Assembly (NCBI RefSeq): GCF_021729135.1
Contig: NZ_JAJTWW010000007.1
Coordinates: 143,014 to 207,013 of the forward strand
Reading direction: 5' to 3'
DNA length: 64,000 nucleotides
DNA from: Brevibacterium daeguense
Lineage (GTDB): Bacteria > Actinomycetota > Actinomycetes > Actinomycetales > Brevibacteriaceae
Part shown: piece by piece, positions 56,230-64,000 of the stretch
Position numbering within the stretch: the first letter of the stretch is position 1
Layout: each line of letters begins with the position of its first letter
The notes under the pieces: model-generated
What the model saw: the letters and a program-made list of their open reading frames with translations, nothing else
Database searches by the model: none
Told to the model about the DNA's origin: nothing
Made by a program: the position numbers and the translations under genes

Positions 56230-57938
56230 AGCGCCTCCTGCAGTCGATCTCCTGCACCGCGGAGCACTCCGGCTTGGCGCGGCGGTACGTCGGTCGCGGC
56301 GAGGGCGCGGTCGAACGGCGCCCGGTAGTCGTTGAGCAGAGCAGTGGCCCTTTCGATGAGTTGAGTGCGCGCGCCTTCGGCCAGGTCGCGGGTGACCTGA
56401 TCGCCGAAGATCGTGTCGAGAAGCTTGCCGGCGACGACTGCGGTGCCACCGGCGATCCCGGCTTCCGCTCCCGTCAGTCCCCCGGTGCCGGCGAACACGA
56501 CGAGCATCAGGACGGCGCCGACGCCGTTGACGCCGAAGGACAGGACACGAGCTTTGGAGCGCTTGCTCTGCCCCACTTCCCGCACGAGGTCGTTGACCCC
56601 GGCAGACCAGTCGGCGACCATGCGGCCCACCTGGGCATCGAACTGTGCAGGCAGGACCGAGATCTGCGGATCGGCGTCGACCAGCGCCTTGCCCTCCGGC
56701 GTCGACTGCCAGCGAACAGCCGTCTCCGAGACGGCTTTGACCGTCTGCTCCCGAATGATGAGCGCCACACTGTTCTCGATCGCCTGCTCGAGCGGCTCAG
56801 CGGTGTCGCGCTTGCCGGTCACCGCGGCGGTGATCCGGTCGCGCACCCGTGCCACCGTGGGCTCCAGCCCTCGGAAGAACTGGCCCGTGCCCACGAAGTC
56901 CTGCCAGCGCGCCAGCACTTCGCCGCGCAGCACTCGGCCGTCCACCAGCGAACGGGCCAATTCCTGCGCGCACTCGCCGAATTCCTCGTCAACTGCGTCA
57001 CTGAGTCGCTGGTGCGCCTCCTCCTGGACACCGACGTCCGCCGCCAGCATGTCGACCTTCGCCGGCACCGAGGCGAGCGCCCCGGTCAGCGTGCGGGCGA
57101 TCACTCGATCTCTGGCCTGGGGATTCCGCCCCAGATTGAGGATCCAGGACTTGACGGGGAAGGCGGCGGCTGCGGGCAGCCTCCCGTCGACCAGCTGCAG
57201 TTCGGGAATGGTGAAGATCGGGGCCGAACCCAGACCCGCCTCGGACAGCAGACCGGACAGGTGGTGGCGGACCTCCCTGTTGGCCTGCGGCGGGACTCGG
57301 TCGAGCACCATCGCGATGGTCGTGCCGCGCTCGGTCGCCTGCTTGAGAAGTTCCCATGGCACGGCATCGGCGTAGCGGGCGGCCGTCGTGACGAACAGCC
57401 ACAGGTCGGCAGCGGCCAGCAGCTGCCGAGCGATTCTCCGGTTCTCGTCCCTCACGGAGTCGATGTCGGGCGAGTCGAGGAGCGCCAGTCCCTGCGGAAC
57501 GCTGTCGTCGGACACCAGCCGCAGCTGCGGCTCGTCGAGATCCGTCTCAGCACGGACCACTCGTTTGAGGGACGGCAGGATCCGGTCGGAGGCGAAGTAC
57601 TCCCGGTCAGCCGGGTGGTGGACGAGGACCGGCCAGCGCGTCGTCGGCCGGAGGACGCCCGGTTCGGAGACCTGCGCCCCGACCACGGAGTTGACCAGTG
57701 TGGACTTGCCGGCTCCGGTCGATCCGCCGACGACGACGAGCAGCGGGGCCGAGGTGTCGGCCACCCTCGGCATCAGGTAGTCGGTGAGCTGCTCGTCCAG
57801 GCTGCGCTGCCGTCTCCGCCCGGCGTCGACATCCGAGGTCTGCAGCGGGAAGCGAGCCTCGCGGACGCGCCTGAGCAGATCGCTGAGCGCAGGTGCCACC
57901 TCCGGCGACAGAGCGTAGTCGTTCGTTCCATTCGTCAC
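56226..57938 (-). CDS. Dynamin-like GTPase (first of pair), membrane-associated
   Basis: The 570-residue protein has P-loop VVGGSTGAGKSTLVNSVVG, switch region VLRPTTRWPV, G3 LLDSPDIDSVRDE and a non-canonical G4 (MVLDRVPP instead of NKxD). Helical stalk-like regions follow, and a hydrophobic stretch about 465-510 (GVNGVGAVLMLVVFAGTGG onward) could insert in the membrane. Tandem, unequal dynamin-like GTPases with coupled translation (ATGA) suggest a heteromeric complex, as for Streptomyces DynA/DynB or mycobacterial Ini proteins. Divergent from tRNA-Arg. Confidence 0.87.
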   Translation of the reverse strand: MTNGTNDYALSPEVAPALSDLLRRVREARFPLQTSDVDAGRRRQRSLDEQLTDYLMPRVADTSAPLLVVVGGSTGAGKSTLVNSVVGAQVSEPGVLRPTTRWPVLVHHPADREYFASDRILPSLKRVVRAETDLDEPQLRLVSDDSVPQGLALLDSPDIDSVRDENRRIARQLLAAADLWLFVTTAARYADAVPWELLKQATERGTTIAMVLDRVPPQANREVRHHLSGLLSEAGLGSAPIFTIPELQLVDGRLPAAAAFPVKSWILNLGRNPQARDRVIARTLTGALASVPAKVDMLAADVGVQEEAHQRLSDAVDEEFGECAQELARSLVDGRVLRGEVLARWQDFVGTGQFFRGLEPTVARVRDRITAAVTGKRDTAEPLEQAIENSVALIIREQTVKAVSETAVRWQSTPEGKALVDADPQISVLPAQFDAQVGRMVADWSAGVNDLVREVGQSKRSKARVLSFGVNGVGAVLMLVVFAGTGGLTGAEAGIAGGTAVVAGKLLDTIFGDQVTRDLAEGARTQLIERATALLNDYRAPFDRALAATDVPPRQAGVLRGAGDRLQEAL

Positions 57939-57998
57939 GGCTCCACTGTGTCAGTTTTCAGCAGTCTCCCACCACTCACCACGCCGCCCGTGATCGGA

Positions 57999-58028
57999 TT
58001 GGACTCGCTCACAAGGGCGGTGTAGTAC
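57999..58028 (+). promoter_or_regulatory. Promoter of tRNA-Arg
   Basis: TTGGAC (57999-58004) and TAGTAC (58023-58028) with an 18-bp spacer; start expected about 8 nt before the tRNA. Confidence 0.7.
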
Positions 58029-58042
58029 CCTGAGTCCGGTCG

Positions 58043-58115
58043 GCCCCCATAGCTCAATGGATAGAGCAACGGCCTTCTAATCCGTAGGTTGCAGGTTCGA
58101 ATCCTGCTGGGGGCA
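58043..58115 (+). tRNA. tRNA-Arg (TCT)
   Basis: 73-nt cloverleaf: acceptor GCCCCCA/TGGGGGC with discriminator A, D-arm AGCTCAATGGATAGAGC, anticodon loop CTTCTAA (anticodon TCT), T-arm AGGTTCGAATCCT. CCA is not encoded. Confidence 0.95.
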
Positions 58116-58202
58116 CACTCGGCGTCGGTCCGCTCTGCGATCCGGTGGGTGATCTGAAGAGTGAAGGGCGAGAATCCGACCCCGCGGTCGAAGATGACAG
58201 GC

Positions 58203-58412
58203 TCAGGCGAGGTAGATGCTGCCCGGCTTGCCGCAGCGGCTCACCCGCTCTGACGACACGATCCCGGCACCGGTCAGCACCGACAGCAGCGCGACCGCCT
58301 GCACGAAGAATGCGATTTCGACGAAGATGAAGCCGAAGGCGCCGAACAGCACCAGGAACAGCGCCAGGAAGGACAATCCGGCAGCAACCGAGAAGAACCG
58401 CGAACCCGTCAT
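58203..58412 (-). CDS. Small two-helix membrane protein
   Basis: The 69-residue protein has two hydrophobic stretches (about 8-36 and 37-50, SFLALFLVLFGAFGFIFVEI and VQAVALLSVLTGAGIV) and a short basic C-terminus. Not recognised. AAAAGGGG lies 10-12 nt before ATG 58412. The region before it contains a palindrome (58439-58457), a possible operator. It lies 100 bp after the pyruvate kinase-like gene. Confidence 0.6.
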   Translation of the reverse strand: MTGSRFFSVAAGLSFLALFLVLFGAFGFIFVEIAFFVQAVALLSVLTGAGIVSSERVSRCGKPGSIYLA

Positions 58413-58438
58413 CGGGAATCAACCCCTTTTCATAGGCA

Positions 58439-58457
58439 GACATCAGCGTCTGATGTC
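58439..58457. promoter_or_regulatory. Palindrome upstream of the small membrane gene
   Basis: GACATCAG-cgt-CTGATGTC, perfect 8-bp arms and 3-nt centre. On the minus strand CTGACA and a weak CCTATG/TATGAA could flank it as promoter hexamers, so it may be an operator; alternatively it terminates the upstream gene. Confidence 0.45.
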
Positions 58458-58512
58458 AGAACAGTACGCCTGTCGAGGGTGCTTGCCTAGGGGTCGAATC
58501 GTGGCAATTCTC

Positions 58513-60393
58513 CTAGAGCGACCAGGACTTCAGCTGCCTGAGCATGTCTCGCTTCTTGTCCGTGTGCCCGCCCATCCGGGTCAGGATGTCCGACAGCGCG
58601 GCGATCGCCTCCTCGATGAACGGTCCCTTGTTGAGCATCACGCATTCGGCACGCTGCGCCATCGCTGCATCGGTGATCTCCGCGCGGGAGGGCAGACCGG
58701 ACTTGGCCAGGCTCTCGAGCACCTGCGTCGCCCAGATCACCGGCACATGGCCGGCCTCGCACAACCACAGGATCTCCTCCTGCAGCTCGGCCATCCGCTC
58801 GAAGCCGGCCTCGACCGCGAGGTCGCCGCGCGCGATCATCACACCGACGTCCTCCCAGCGCATCGCCTCGAGAAGCATCCGCGGCAGCGCCTCGAACGCC
58901 GCCACGGTCTCGATCTTCAGGGTGATGTCGACATTGTGCGCGTCCTCGGCCTCGAGTGCGTCGATGAGCGCTGCGACGTCGTCCGCCGCGCGGACGAAGG
59001 ACATGTTGACCATGTCGGCATGCTCGGCCACGAACGGCACGTGCGAGAGGTCCTCGGGAGTCAGCGCGGGCACCGAGATGTCGGTGTCGGGGAAGTTGAT
59101 GCCCTTCTCCGCCTTGAGCTTGGTGCCACTGGGTCCGGCGCTCTCGACCCGCAGGCTGATCTCGTCATGGCTCACTGCCTCGACGCGAGTGGCGATCTTG
59201 CCGTCGTCGATCGAGACCTCGTCGCCGACCGCGACGTCGTCGAAGACCTGGGGCAGCGAGCAGCCGATGACGAACGGCGGCTCTGTCACCGCGGGCCGCG
59301 GCTCCATCGAACGGCTGAGCACGATCTCGTCGCCGACGTGGACCCGCATGCTCTGCTCGATGCCGGGGATCTCCCCGATGGTCAGCACACCTCGGTCGCT
59401 GCACACCTCGGTCCCGGTCTGCCAGTACACCGTCTTGTCGGCCGACACCAGCAGACCGGCCTTCCCTCGCGCCTCGACCCAGAGGCTCCGGTCCGAGCCG
59501 CGGGCGTCGGTCAAGCGCAGCTCATCGCCTTCATTCAGAGCGGAGATGACATCGCCGCTGCCGTCGCCCAACGGGAGCACCTCCGCCGAGAGCGCACCTT
59601 CGATACCCTTCGCCGCGTCCTCGTCGAGCTCGCCCAGCCAGACCAGCGAGCGCGCGGTGACGACACCGCTGGCGTCGCGCTGCGGTCGGATCTTGAGCAC
59701 CTGCGGTCCCGGCAGGAGAGGACCCGTCCGCAGCTTCGGCCCCGCCAGGTCCATCGCCACCAGCGGGGGTCTGCGCCCTTCGACCCGGTGCGCCCGGATC
59801 GAGGTGATCATGGCGTGCCACGCCTCTCGGTCGTCATGAGCGCAGTTGATGCGGGCCAGGTCCATGCCGGCGTCGACCATCGCGGCGACCAGTCCGTCGT
59901 CATGAGCGGCCTGGCTGGGCATCGTGACCATGATGCGAGTCATTCGGTCGGCGCGGGAATCGCCCAGCAGCCTGGAGGTGTTGCGAGACAGGATCTCCCG
60001 TCCGGCAGAGGGAGTGAGCGGCACCGCCGGCACGGCGTCACCCGAGCCACCGCCCGCCTCGGCTCCCCCGGCCTCGCCGGCAGGGTTCCCGGAGCCGGGC
60101 ACCGAGACCGGCACGGGATCCGCAAGCTGCGCTCGCAACGCGCGCAGCACGACTTCGAGGTGTCCGAGGACGCCGGACTCCATGCGTCCGAGGGAAGAGA
60201 TCCCGACGGCGCTCAGCCTGTCCTGCAGCTCGCGGAGGTCGTGGGAGCGCAGCGCTACGTAGTGGACCAGGTTCAGCGCCGACGCCCGGTGCCGGTCGCG
60301 CACCCGCGCCAGCACGTCGACGTTCCGCTGCTCGGCCTCCCGGACGCTCGTCCGCAGCGCCTCGACCTCACGGATCAGTGACTCGATCTTCAT
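58513..60393 (-). CDS. pyk: Pyruvate kinase-like protein with N-terminal extension
   Basis: The 626-residue protein has a 150-residue N-terminal helical domain (ASALNLVHYVALRSHDLREL, GISSLGRMESGV) not in classical PK, a PK barrel with a large insertion (about 230-420), and no C-terminal allosteric domain. Retained: ARINCAHDDREAW (classical RxNxSHG altered), MDLAGPKLRTG, DITLKIETVAAF (catalytic Lys), VMIARGDLAVEAGF, WATQVLESLAKSG and VMLNKGPFIEEAI. Hence probably a PK or PK-like phosphotransferase, with altered regulation; activity is uncertain. The gene starts ATG 60393 with GGAGG close upstream. Confidence 0.85.
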   Translation of the reverse strand: MKIESLIREVEALRTSVREAEQRNVDVLARVRDRHRASALNLVHYVALRSHDLRELQDRLSAVGISSLGRMESGVLGHLEVVLRALRAQLADPVPVSVPGSGNPAGEAGGAEAGGGSGDAVPAVPLTPSAGREILSRNTSRLLGDSRADRMTRIMVTMPSQAAHDDGLVAAMVDAGMDLARINCAHDDREAWHAMITSIRAHRVEGRRPPLVAMDLAGPKLRTGPLLPGPQVLKIRPQRDASGVVTARSLVWLGELDEDAAKGIEGALSAEVLPLGDGSGDVISALNEGDELRLTDARGSDRSLWVEARGKAGLLVSADKTVYWQTGTEVCSDRGVLTIGEIPGIEQSMRVHVGDEIVLSRSMEPRPAVTEPPFVIGCSLPQVFDDVAVGDEVSIDDGKIATRVEAVSHDEISLRVESAGPSGTKLKAEKGINFPDTDISVPALTPEDLSHVPFVAEHADMVNMSFVRAADDVAALIDALEAEDAHNVDITLKIETVAAFEALPRMLLEAMRWEDVGVMIARGDLAVEAGFERMAELQEEILWLCEAGHVPVIWATQVLESLAKSGLPSRAEITDAAMAQRAECVMLNKGPFIEEAIAALSDILTRMGGHTDKKRDMLRQLKSWSL

Positions 60394-60454
60394 AAACCCT
60401 CCTTGACAGCTGGTGCGAGCCTATTGAGGAAAGGTCAACGCGGGGTGAATGCGA

Positions 60455-60490
60455 ACGGGACGGGAGCCGATGTTCGGCCCCCGTCCCCGT
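60455..60490 (-). terminator. Terminator after the thiamine-binding gene
   Basis: Stem of about 14 bp with one bulge, around loop TGT (left 60455-60470, right 60474-60490), 11 bp past the gene stop on the minus strand; separates the thiolase pair from the pyruvate kinase-like gene. Confidence 0.6.
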
Positions 60491-60500
60491 CTCGCCTCGG

Positions 60501-60809
60501 CTACTCGGTGTCGGCGAGCGCCTGTTCCAGACGTTCGACCTTGGCGGTCAGCTCGCCGGTGCGGCCGGGCCGGATGTCGGCCTTGAGCACGAGCGACACC
60601 CGCGGTCCGAACTTTCCGACCGCCTCGGTCGCCTGCTTGACGACAGCGAAGACCTCGTCCCACTCGCCCTCGATCGTCGTGAACATCGCGTCGGTCTGAT
60701 GCGGCAGACCGGACTCGCGCACCACCTTGACAGCGGCGGCCACGGCGTCATGGACTGAGCCGCTCGGGTCTCCTCCCCCGGTCGGCGCGACAGAGAATGC
60801 AACCAACAT
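60501..60809 (-). CDS. MTH1187-type thiamine-binding protein
   Basis: Small protein of the DUF77/YkoF-like thiamine-binding group, 102 residues: MLVAFSVAPTGGGDPSGSVHDAVAAAVKVV, DAMFTTIEGEWDEVFAVVKQA and GPRVSLVLKADIRPGRTG are typical. It follows the thiolase after 3 bp, so the two are co-transcribed. Whether thiamine binding has any link to the thiolase is unknown. Confidence 0.92.
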   Translation of the reverse strand: MLVAFSVAPTGGGDPSGSVHDAVAAAVKVVRESGLPHQTDAMFTTIEGEWDEVFAVVKQATEAVGKFGPRVSLVLKADIRPGRTGELTAKVERLEQALADTE

Positions 60810-60812
60810 GCC

Positions 60813-62000
60813 TTACTCCTTCGGAACCGAGATGACGAGTGCATCGCCCTGGCCGCCGCCGCCGCACAGCGCAGCCACGCCCTGACCGCCGCCGCGCCTC
60901 TTGAGCTCGCCCGCCAGCTGCAGGACGACGCGAGCGCCCGAGGCGCCGATCGGGTGTCCGAGCGCGACCGCCCCGCCGTTGACGTTGACCTTGGAATCGT
61001 CGATGCCGAGGTCCTTCATGCTCGCCAGCGCGACTGCCGCGAAGGCTTCGTTGATCTCGTAGAGGTCGAAGCCGGCCGCGTCCACGCCTTCGCGCTCGGC
61101 CGCGGCCCTGATGGCCTGCGAGGGCTGATGCTGGAGAGTCGAGTCGGGCCCGGCGGTCCAGGCGTGCGAGCGGATCTCGGCGAGCACCGGCAGGCCGAGC
61201 TCCTCGGCCTTGTCCCTCGACATCACCACGACGGCGCAGGCGCCATCGGAGATCTGGGAGGCGGAACCGGCGGTGATCGTTCCGTCCTTGCGGAAGGCCG
61301 GGCGCAGCCGGCTCAGGGACTCGACGGTGGTGTCGGGCCTGATGCCCTCGTCCTCGGAGACGGTGGTCTCCCCCTTCCGGGTCCTGATGGTCACCGGGGT
61401 GACCTCGTCGGAGAACCTGCCGTCGTTCCAGGCCGCCGCAGCACGCTGATGCGACTGCGCGGCGTAGGCGTCCTGCTCGGCGCGGGAGAACTCCCGATCT
61501 CCGTTGTTCGCCGCTTCGGTCAGACCGCCCATCGCCTCGTCGGTGAAGGCGTCCCACAGGCCGTCGTAGTCCATGTGATCGCGCACCTGGACGGTGCCGT
61601 ACTTGTAGCCGGCCCGCGAGTTCTCGAGCAGGTGCGGCGCGTTGGTCATCGACTCCTGGCCGCCGGCCACGACGACGTCATACTCTCCGGCGCGCACCAG
61701 CATCGCCGCCTCGGTGATCGCGCTGATGCCCGACAGGCAGAGCTTATTGACGGTGATCGCGGGCACCGTCATCGGGATGCCCGCCTTGACAGCGGCCTGT
61801 CGAGCCGGGCCCTGGCCGCAGCCGGCTTGGAGGACCTGACCCATGATCACGTACTCGACAGCCTCGGGAGACACGCCGGCACGGTTCAGGGCGCCCTTGA
61901 TCGCCTCGGCGCCCAGGTCGACTGCGCTCAGCGATCCCAAGGCCCCTGACATCCGTCCCAGTGGTGTGCGCGAACCGGCAACGATCACGGCTTCGGTCAT
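60813..62000 (-). CDS. Acetyl-CoA C-acetyltransferase (thiolase)
   Basis: Condenses or cleaves acyl-CoA units in beta-oxidation or short-chain metabolism. The 395-residue thiolase has the nucleophile in [61 protein letters not shown] (His) and the second Cys in [14 protein letters not shown]. The biosynthetic, type II group is likely. ATG 62000 ([16 protein letters not shown]) with GAGGAG upstream. First gene of a unit with the thiamine-binding gene. Confidence 0.95.
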   Translation of the reverse strand: MTEAVIVAGSRTPLGRMSGALGSLSAVDLGAEAIKGALNRAGVSPEAVEYVIMGQVLQAGCGQGPARQAAVKAGIPMTVPAITVNKLCLSGISAITEAAMLVRAGEYDVVVAGGQESMTNAPHLLENSRAGYKYGTVQVRDHMDYDGLWDAFTDEAMGGLTEAANNGDREFSRAEQDAYAAQSHQRAAAAWNDGRFSDEVTPVTIRTRKGETTVSEDEGIRPDTTVESLSRLRPAFRKDGTITAGSASQISDGACAVVVMSRDKAEELGLPVLAEIRSHAWTAGPDSTLQHQPSQAIRAAAEREGVDAAGFDLYEINEAFAAVALASMKDLGIDDSKVNVNGGAVALGHPIGASGARVVLQLAGELKRRGGGQGVAALCGGGGQGDALVISVPKE

Positions 62001-62281
62001 ATTCTCCTCCTCGGGTGTGCGGCGGCTGCTCGGCTCGAGCGCGCGCCCGGATGCAGGTCACAGCCTGCCGGGGCGGGCCAGAATCCTACCTGGAATGCTG
62101 CCTTCCAGCGTAGACCAGCCGGTGACGATCAGCACAACCGGGGGCAGGCTTTCGATGGGGTCCCCGGCCCTCGGCCGCATCCTCGTCGTCCCCCCTGCTC
62201 TGAGCCCTTTGCCATGAATCGGACGTAGGGTTGGGACGAAACCAATTCGAGCACAGGCCAAGAAGGAACGGAGTCGAAACA

Positions 62282-63928
62282 GTGACGCCTCCAGAGGAGT
62301 TCCGTACCGCGATGCGCGGTTACGAGAAGAGCGAAGTCGATGCCCGGACGGGGCAGCTGAAGTCCGAAATCGAATCGCTGCGCAAGGCGCTTTCGGACGC
62401 CCGCAGCCAGGTGATCACCGCCGACCGCGCCAAGCTCCAGATCGAAGGTGAGCTCTCGGAGGTCAGGCAGCAGCTCAAGAAGAGCGCCAATGACAAGGCC
62501 GAGGCAGCGGGCCCTCCCGGCTCCCGGATCGACCACCTCCTCAAGATCGCCGAGTCGCAGGCTCGCGAGACCCTCGCGCAGGCCACTGCCGATGCGGAGA
62601 CGATCCGCAACAAGGCTCGCGCGGACGCCGCAAGCCAGCGTGCGCGCATGCACACCGAGAGCAACGACGTTCTCAACAAGGCCCGCTCCGAGGCGGAGGG
62701 CATCACCGCCTCGGCAGAACTCCGCGCCGAAGAGGCGATCAAAGCAGCGACGTCGCGCGCCGAGGAGCTGCGAACCACGGCGGAGCGCGAGGCCGCGCTG
62801 ACGGTCGACTCTGCTCAGGCCGAGGCGGCGGAGGTACGGGAAACCCTCAAGCGCGAGATCTCCGCCCTCAGGGCGGATGCCGAGAAGCAGGCGGCCGACA
62901 TCCGTGCCGCGGCGAAGGCCGAATCGGAGAAGATCCTGGCGGAGGCGCGGAAGAAGCAGGAGGAGATCCGCAAGGCGGCCGATGCGCTCGAGGTCGAACT
63001 CGCCACGAAGCGCCAGGAAGCCGAGAAGGCGCAGAAGGAACGCCACGACACAGTCGTCGCCGAGAACCGCCGGCTCATCGACGAGGCCCAGGCACGGGCG
63101 AAGAAGGCGGAAGAGCAAGCCAAGCTGGCCTCCGAGCGCGCCGATACGACGGCGAAGGATGCCGTCGAGAAGGCGGATCGGATCATCGCCGACGGCAAGA
63201 AGCGCGCTCAGGAGCTCATCGCGGAATCTCGGGCTACCGCGGAGGCCACGATCGAGGAGTCGGCAGCCGAGGCCAAGCGCAACATCGCCGTCGCCCAGTC
63301 CCAGGTGGATCTGCTGACCAAGCAGCGCCGGACCATCACCGCCCAGCTCCAGCAGCTGCGCTCGATGTTCACCGATCCCGGCCTGTTCGAGGGCATCGAC
63401 CTCAGCGACGACAAGTCCGACCAGGTCGCCGCGGCCGCTGTGCCGACCGAGAAGATCGCGTCCGAGGACGAACTCACCGCCCTCGCCGCTGAGGCGAAGA
63501 GCCAGGCGGACACGAGCGGGACGGGTCCGTCGCCGAAGGGCGGACCCGGCGTCGGCGGCGAAGCCCCCGGGCCGAAGAGCGGAACCGGATCCGGATCTGG
63601 AACCGGATCCGGCGCGAGGAGCACTCCGCAGCGCCCCGGGCAGACTTCGGGAGCGCCTTCGACGAACGAGACGGCCAGGGCCGACGCCGGCACCGCGTCG
63701 ACGAAGCCCACTGCCGACGGCGAGTCGAGGACCGGGCGGTCCGCAGCGGGCCAGGCAGGCCAGAAGCCAGCAGGTCAGGCGGGCCAGAAGCCGCCCGGTC
63801 AGGCAGCCCAGAAGCCGGCCGGTCAGGCAGGCGGGAAGACTGGCCAGAAGCCCGGCGCAGCGGGCAACCCGGCGGACTCTCAGACCAAGCGCGGACCGCA
63901 GGCGCGAGAATTCAACCGCCTGCGCTGA
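62282..63928 (+). CDS. DivIVA-like coiled-coil protein
   Basis: The 548-residue protein starts VTPPEEFRTAMRGYEKSEVDARTGQL, close to the DivIVA N-terminal membrane-curvature motif, then one very long coiled coil (about 30-380) of Ala/Glu/Lys/Arg heptads and a disordered Gly/Pro/Gln/Lys tail. Near the end an 8-residue unit (GQAGQKPA/GQAGQKPP/GQAAQKPA) repeats about four times. Such proteins act as polar scaffolds in actinobacteria. GTG 62282 is supported by GGAG 8 nt upstream; the frame is open 17 codons earlier. Predicted cytoplasmic. Confidence 0.88.
   Translation: MTPPEEFRTAMRGYEKSEVDARTGQLKSEIESLRKALSDARSQVITADRAKLQIEGELSEVRQQLKKSANDKAEAAGPPGSRIDHLLKIAESQARETLAQATADAETIRNKARADAASQRARMHTESNDVLNKARSEAEGITASAELRAEEAIKAATSRAEELRTTAEREAALTVDSAQAEAAEVRETLKREISALRADAEKQAADIRAAAKAESEKILAEARKKQEEIRKAADALEVELATKRQEAEKAQKERHDTVVAENRRLIDEAQARAKKAEEQAKLASERADTTAKDAVEKADRIIADGKKRAQELIAESRATAEATIEESAAEAKRNIAVAQSQVDLLTKQRRTITAQLQQLRSMFTDPGLFEGIDLSDDKSDQVAAAAVPTEKIASEDELTALAAEAKSQADTSGTGPSPKGGPGVGGEAPGPKSGTGSGSGTGSGARSTPQRPGQTSGAPSTNETARADAGTASTKPTADGESRTGRSAAGQAGQKPAGQAGQKPPGQAAQKPAGQAGGKTGQKPGAAGNPADSQTKRGPQAREFNRLR
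63740..63862. repeat. 24-bp (8-codon) repeats in the DivIVA-like tail
   Basis: About four imperfect in-frame copies of 24 bp, encoding GQAGQKPA-like units (copies around GGTCAGGCGGGCCAGAAGCC), form the low-complexity tail; one copy has Lys-Thr in place of Gln-Lys. Codon-phase repeats indicate slippage expansion. Confidence 0.7.
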
Positions 63929-63985
63929 GCGGACCGTGGCGCCGCCATGCGCCGGTCTCGCATGAGCAGGTGCGCACCGCGGCGT

Positions 63986-64000
63986 GGGGGGGGGGGGGGG
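63986..64000. other. 15-G homopolymer at the right edge
   Basis: The last 15 bases are all G. Long poly-G next to a contig end often comes from two-colour sequencing chemistry or assembly; I treat it as likely artefact. Bases 63929-63985 are otherwise unremarkable intergenic DNA. Confidence 0.7.

Overview
The window is high-GC DNA from an actinobacterium (phylum Actinomycetota, probably order Micrococcales). The evidence is the gene order obgE-rpmA-rplU-rne and ndk-folC-ileS, paired clpP genes behind tig, an actinobacterial translational ileS T-box, mycothiol-type enzymes (an Rv2466c-like thioredoxin-fold protein and a DinB/maleylpyruvate-isomerase-like protein), frequent GTG starts, and hairpin terminators without U-tracts. 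A Brevibacterium-like organism is my best guess, but nothing in the window proves the genus. Most genes are chromosomal housekeeping genes. There is no phage, IS element, CRISPR array or rRNA.

Layout. 1-12.5 kb: ribosome and RNA genes (obgE partial, rpmA, rplU, rne) with malQ, a chorismate mutase, an amino-acid:sodium symporter, a VKOR-family oxidoreductase and ndk. 12.2-18.4 kb: a DUF4233 gene, folC and ileS (overlapping by 4 bp) behind a T-box, then two DUF202 membrane genes. 18.5-21 kb: a remnant of a formylglycine-generating enzyme, an SDR and an acyltransferase. 21-29 kb: valS, an AIM24 protein, then clpX, clpP2, clpP1 and tig on the minus strand. 29.5-34.8 kb: small oxidoreductase and redox genes (epimerase, OsmC, SDR, WYL regulator, two AhpD-like proteins). 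34.8-37.7 kb: a gene-poor, decayed stretch with broken pieces of acs and sdhB around two intact small genes. 37.7-41.6 kb: a two-gene module, a polytopic membrane protein followed by a three-part NnrS-like/cupredoxin/NirK fusion. 41.9-42.3 kb: tRNA-Pro and tRNA-Gly. 42.3-51.2 kb: CPBP-like protein, rpiB, Rv2466c-like protein, pepN, MscS, globin, thioesterases. 51.3-58 kb: ettA, a lipoprotein, ssb and a pair of dynamin-like GTPases. 58-64 kb: tRNA-Arg, a small membrane protein, an unusual pyruvate kinase, a thiamine-binding protein, a thiolase and a DivIVA-like coiled-coil protein. The window ends in a 15-G run.

Most interesting signals. (1) Short degenerate tandem repeats with periods of 15-23 bp sit directly on or just after stop codons of several unrelated genes. 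At clpX the 21-bp period places four stop codons in the same frame; the VKOR gene is followed by about seven units of 18-22 bp, most beginning with TGA; the globin gene has a 15-bp period starting at its stop; osmC and rne have weaker versions; a 21-bp x5 array lies between ssb and the lipoprotein gene. (2) The 896-residue membrane-anchored NirK carries a complete set of copper and catalytic ligands and an extra cupredoxin domain on the same chain. (3) The 34.8-37.7 kb stretch shows recent decay of central-metabolism gene copies. (4) A 9-bp-arm palindrome between a WYL regulator and a divergent SDR looks like an autoregulatory operator.
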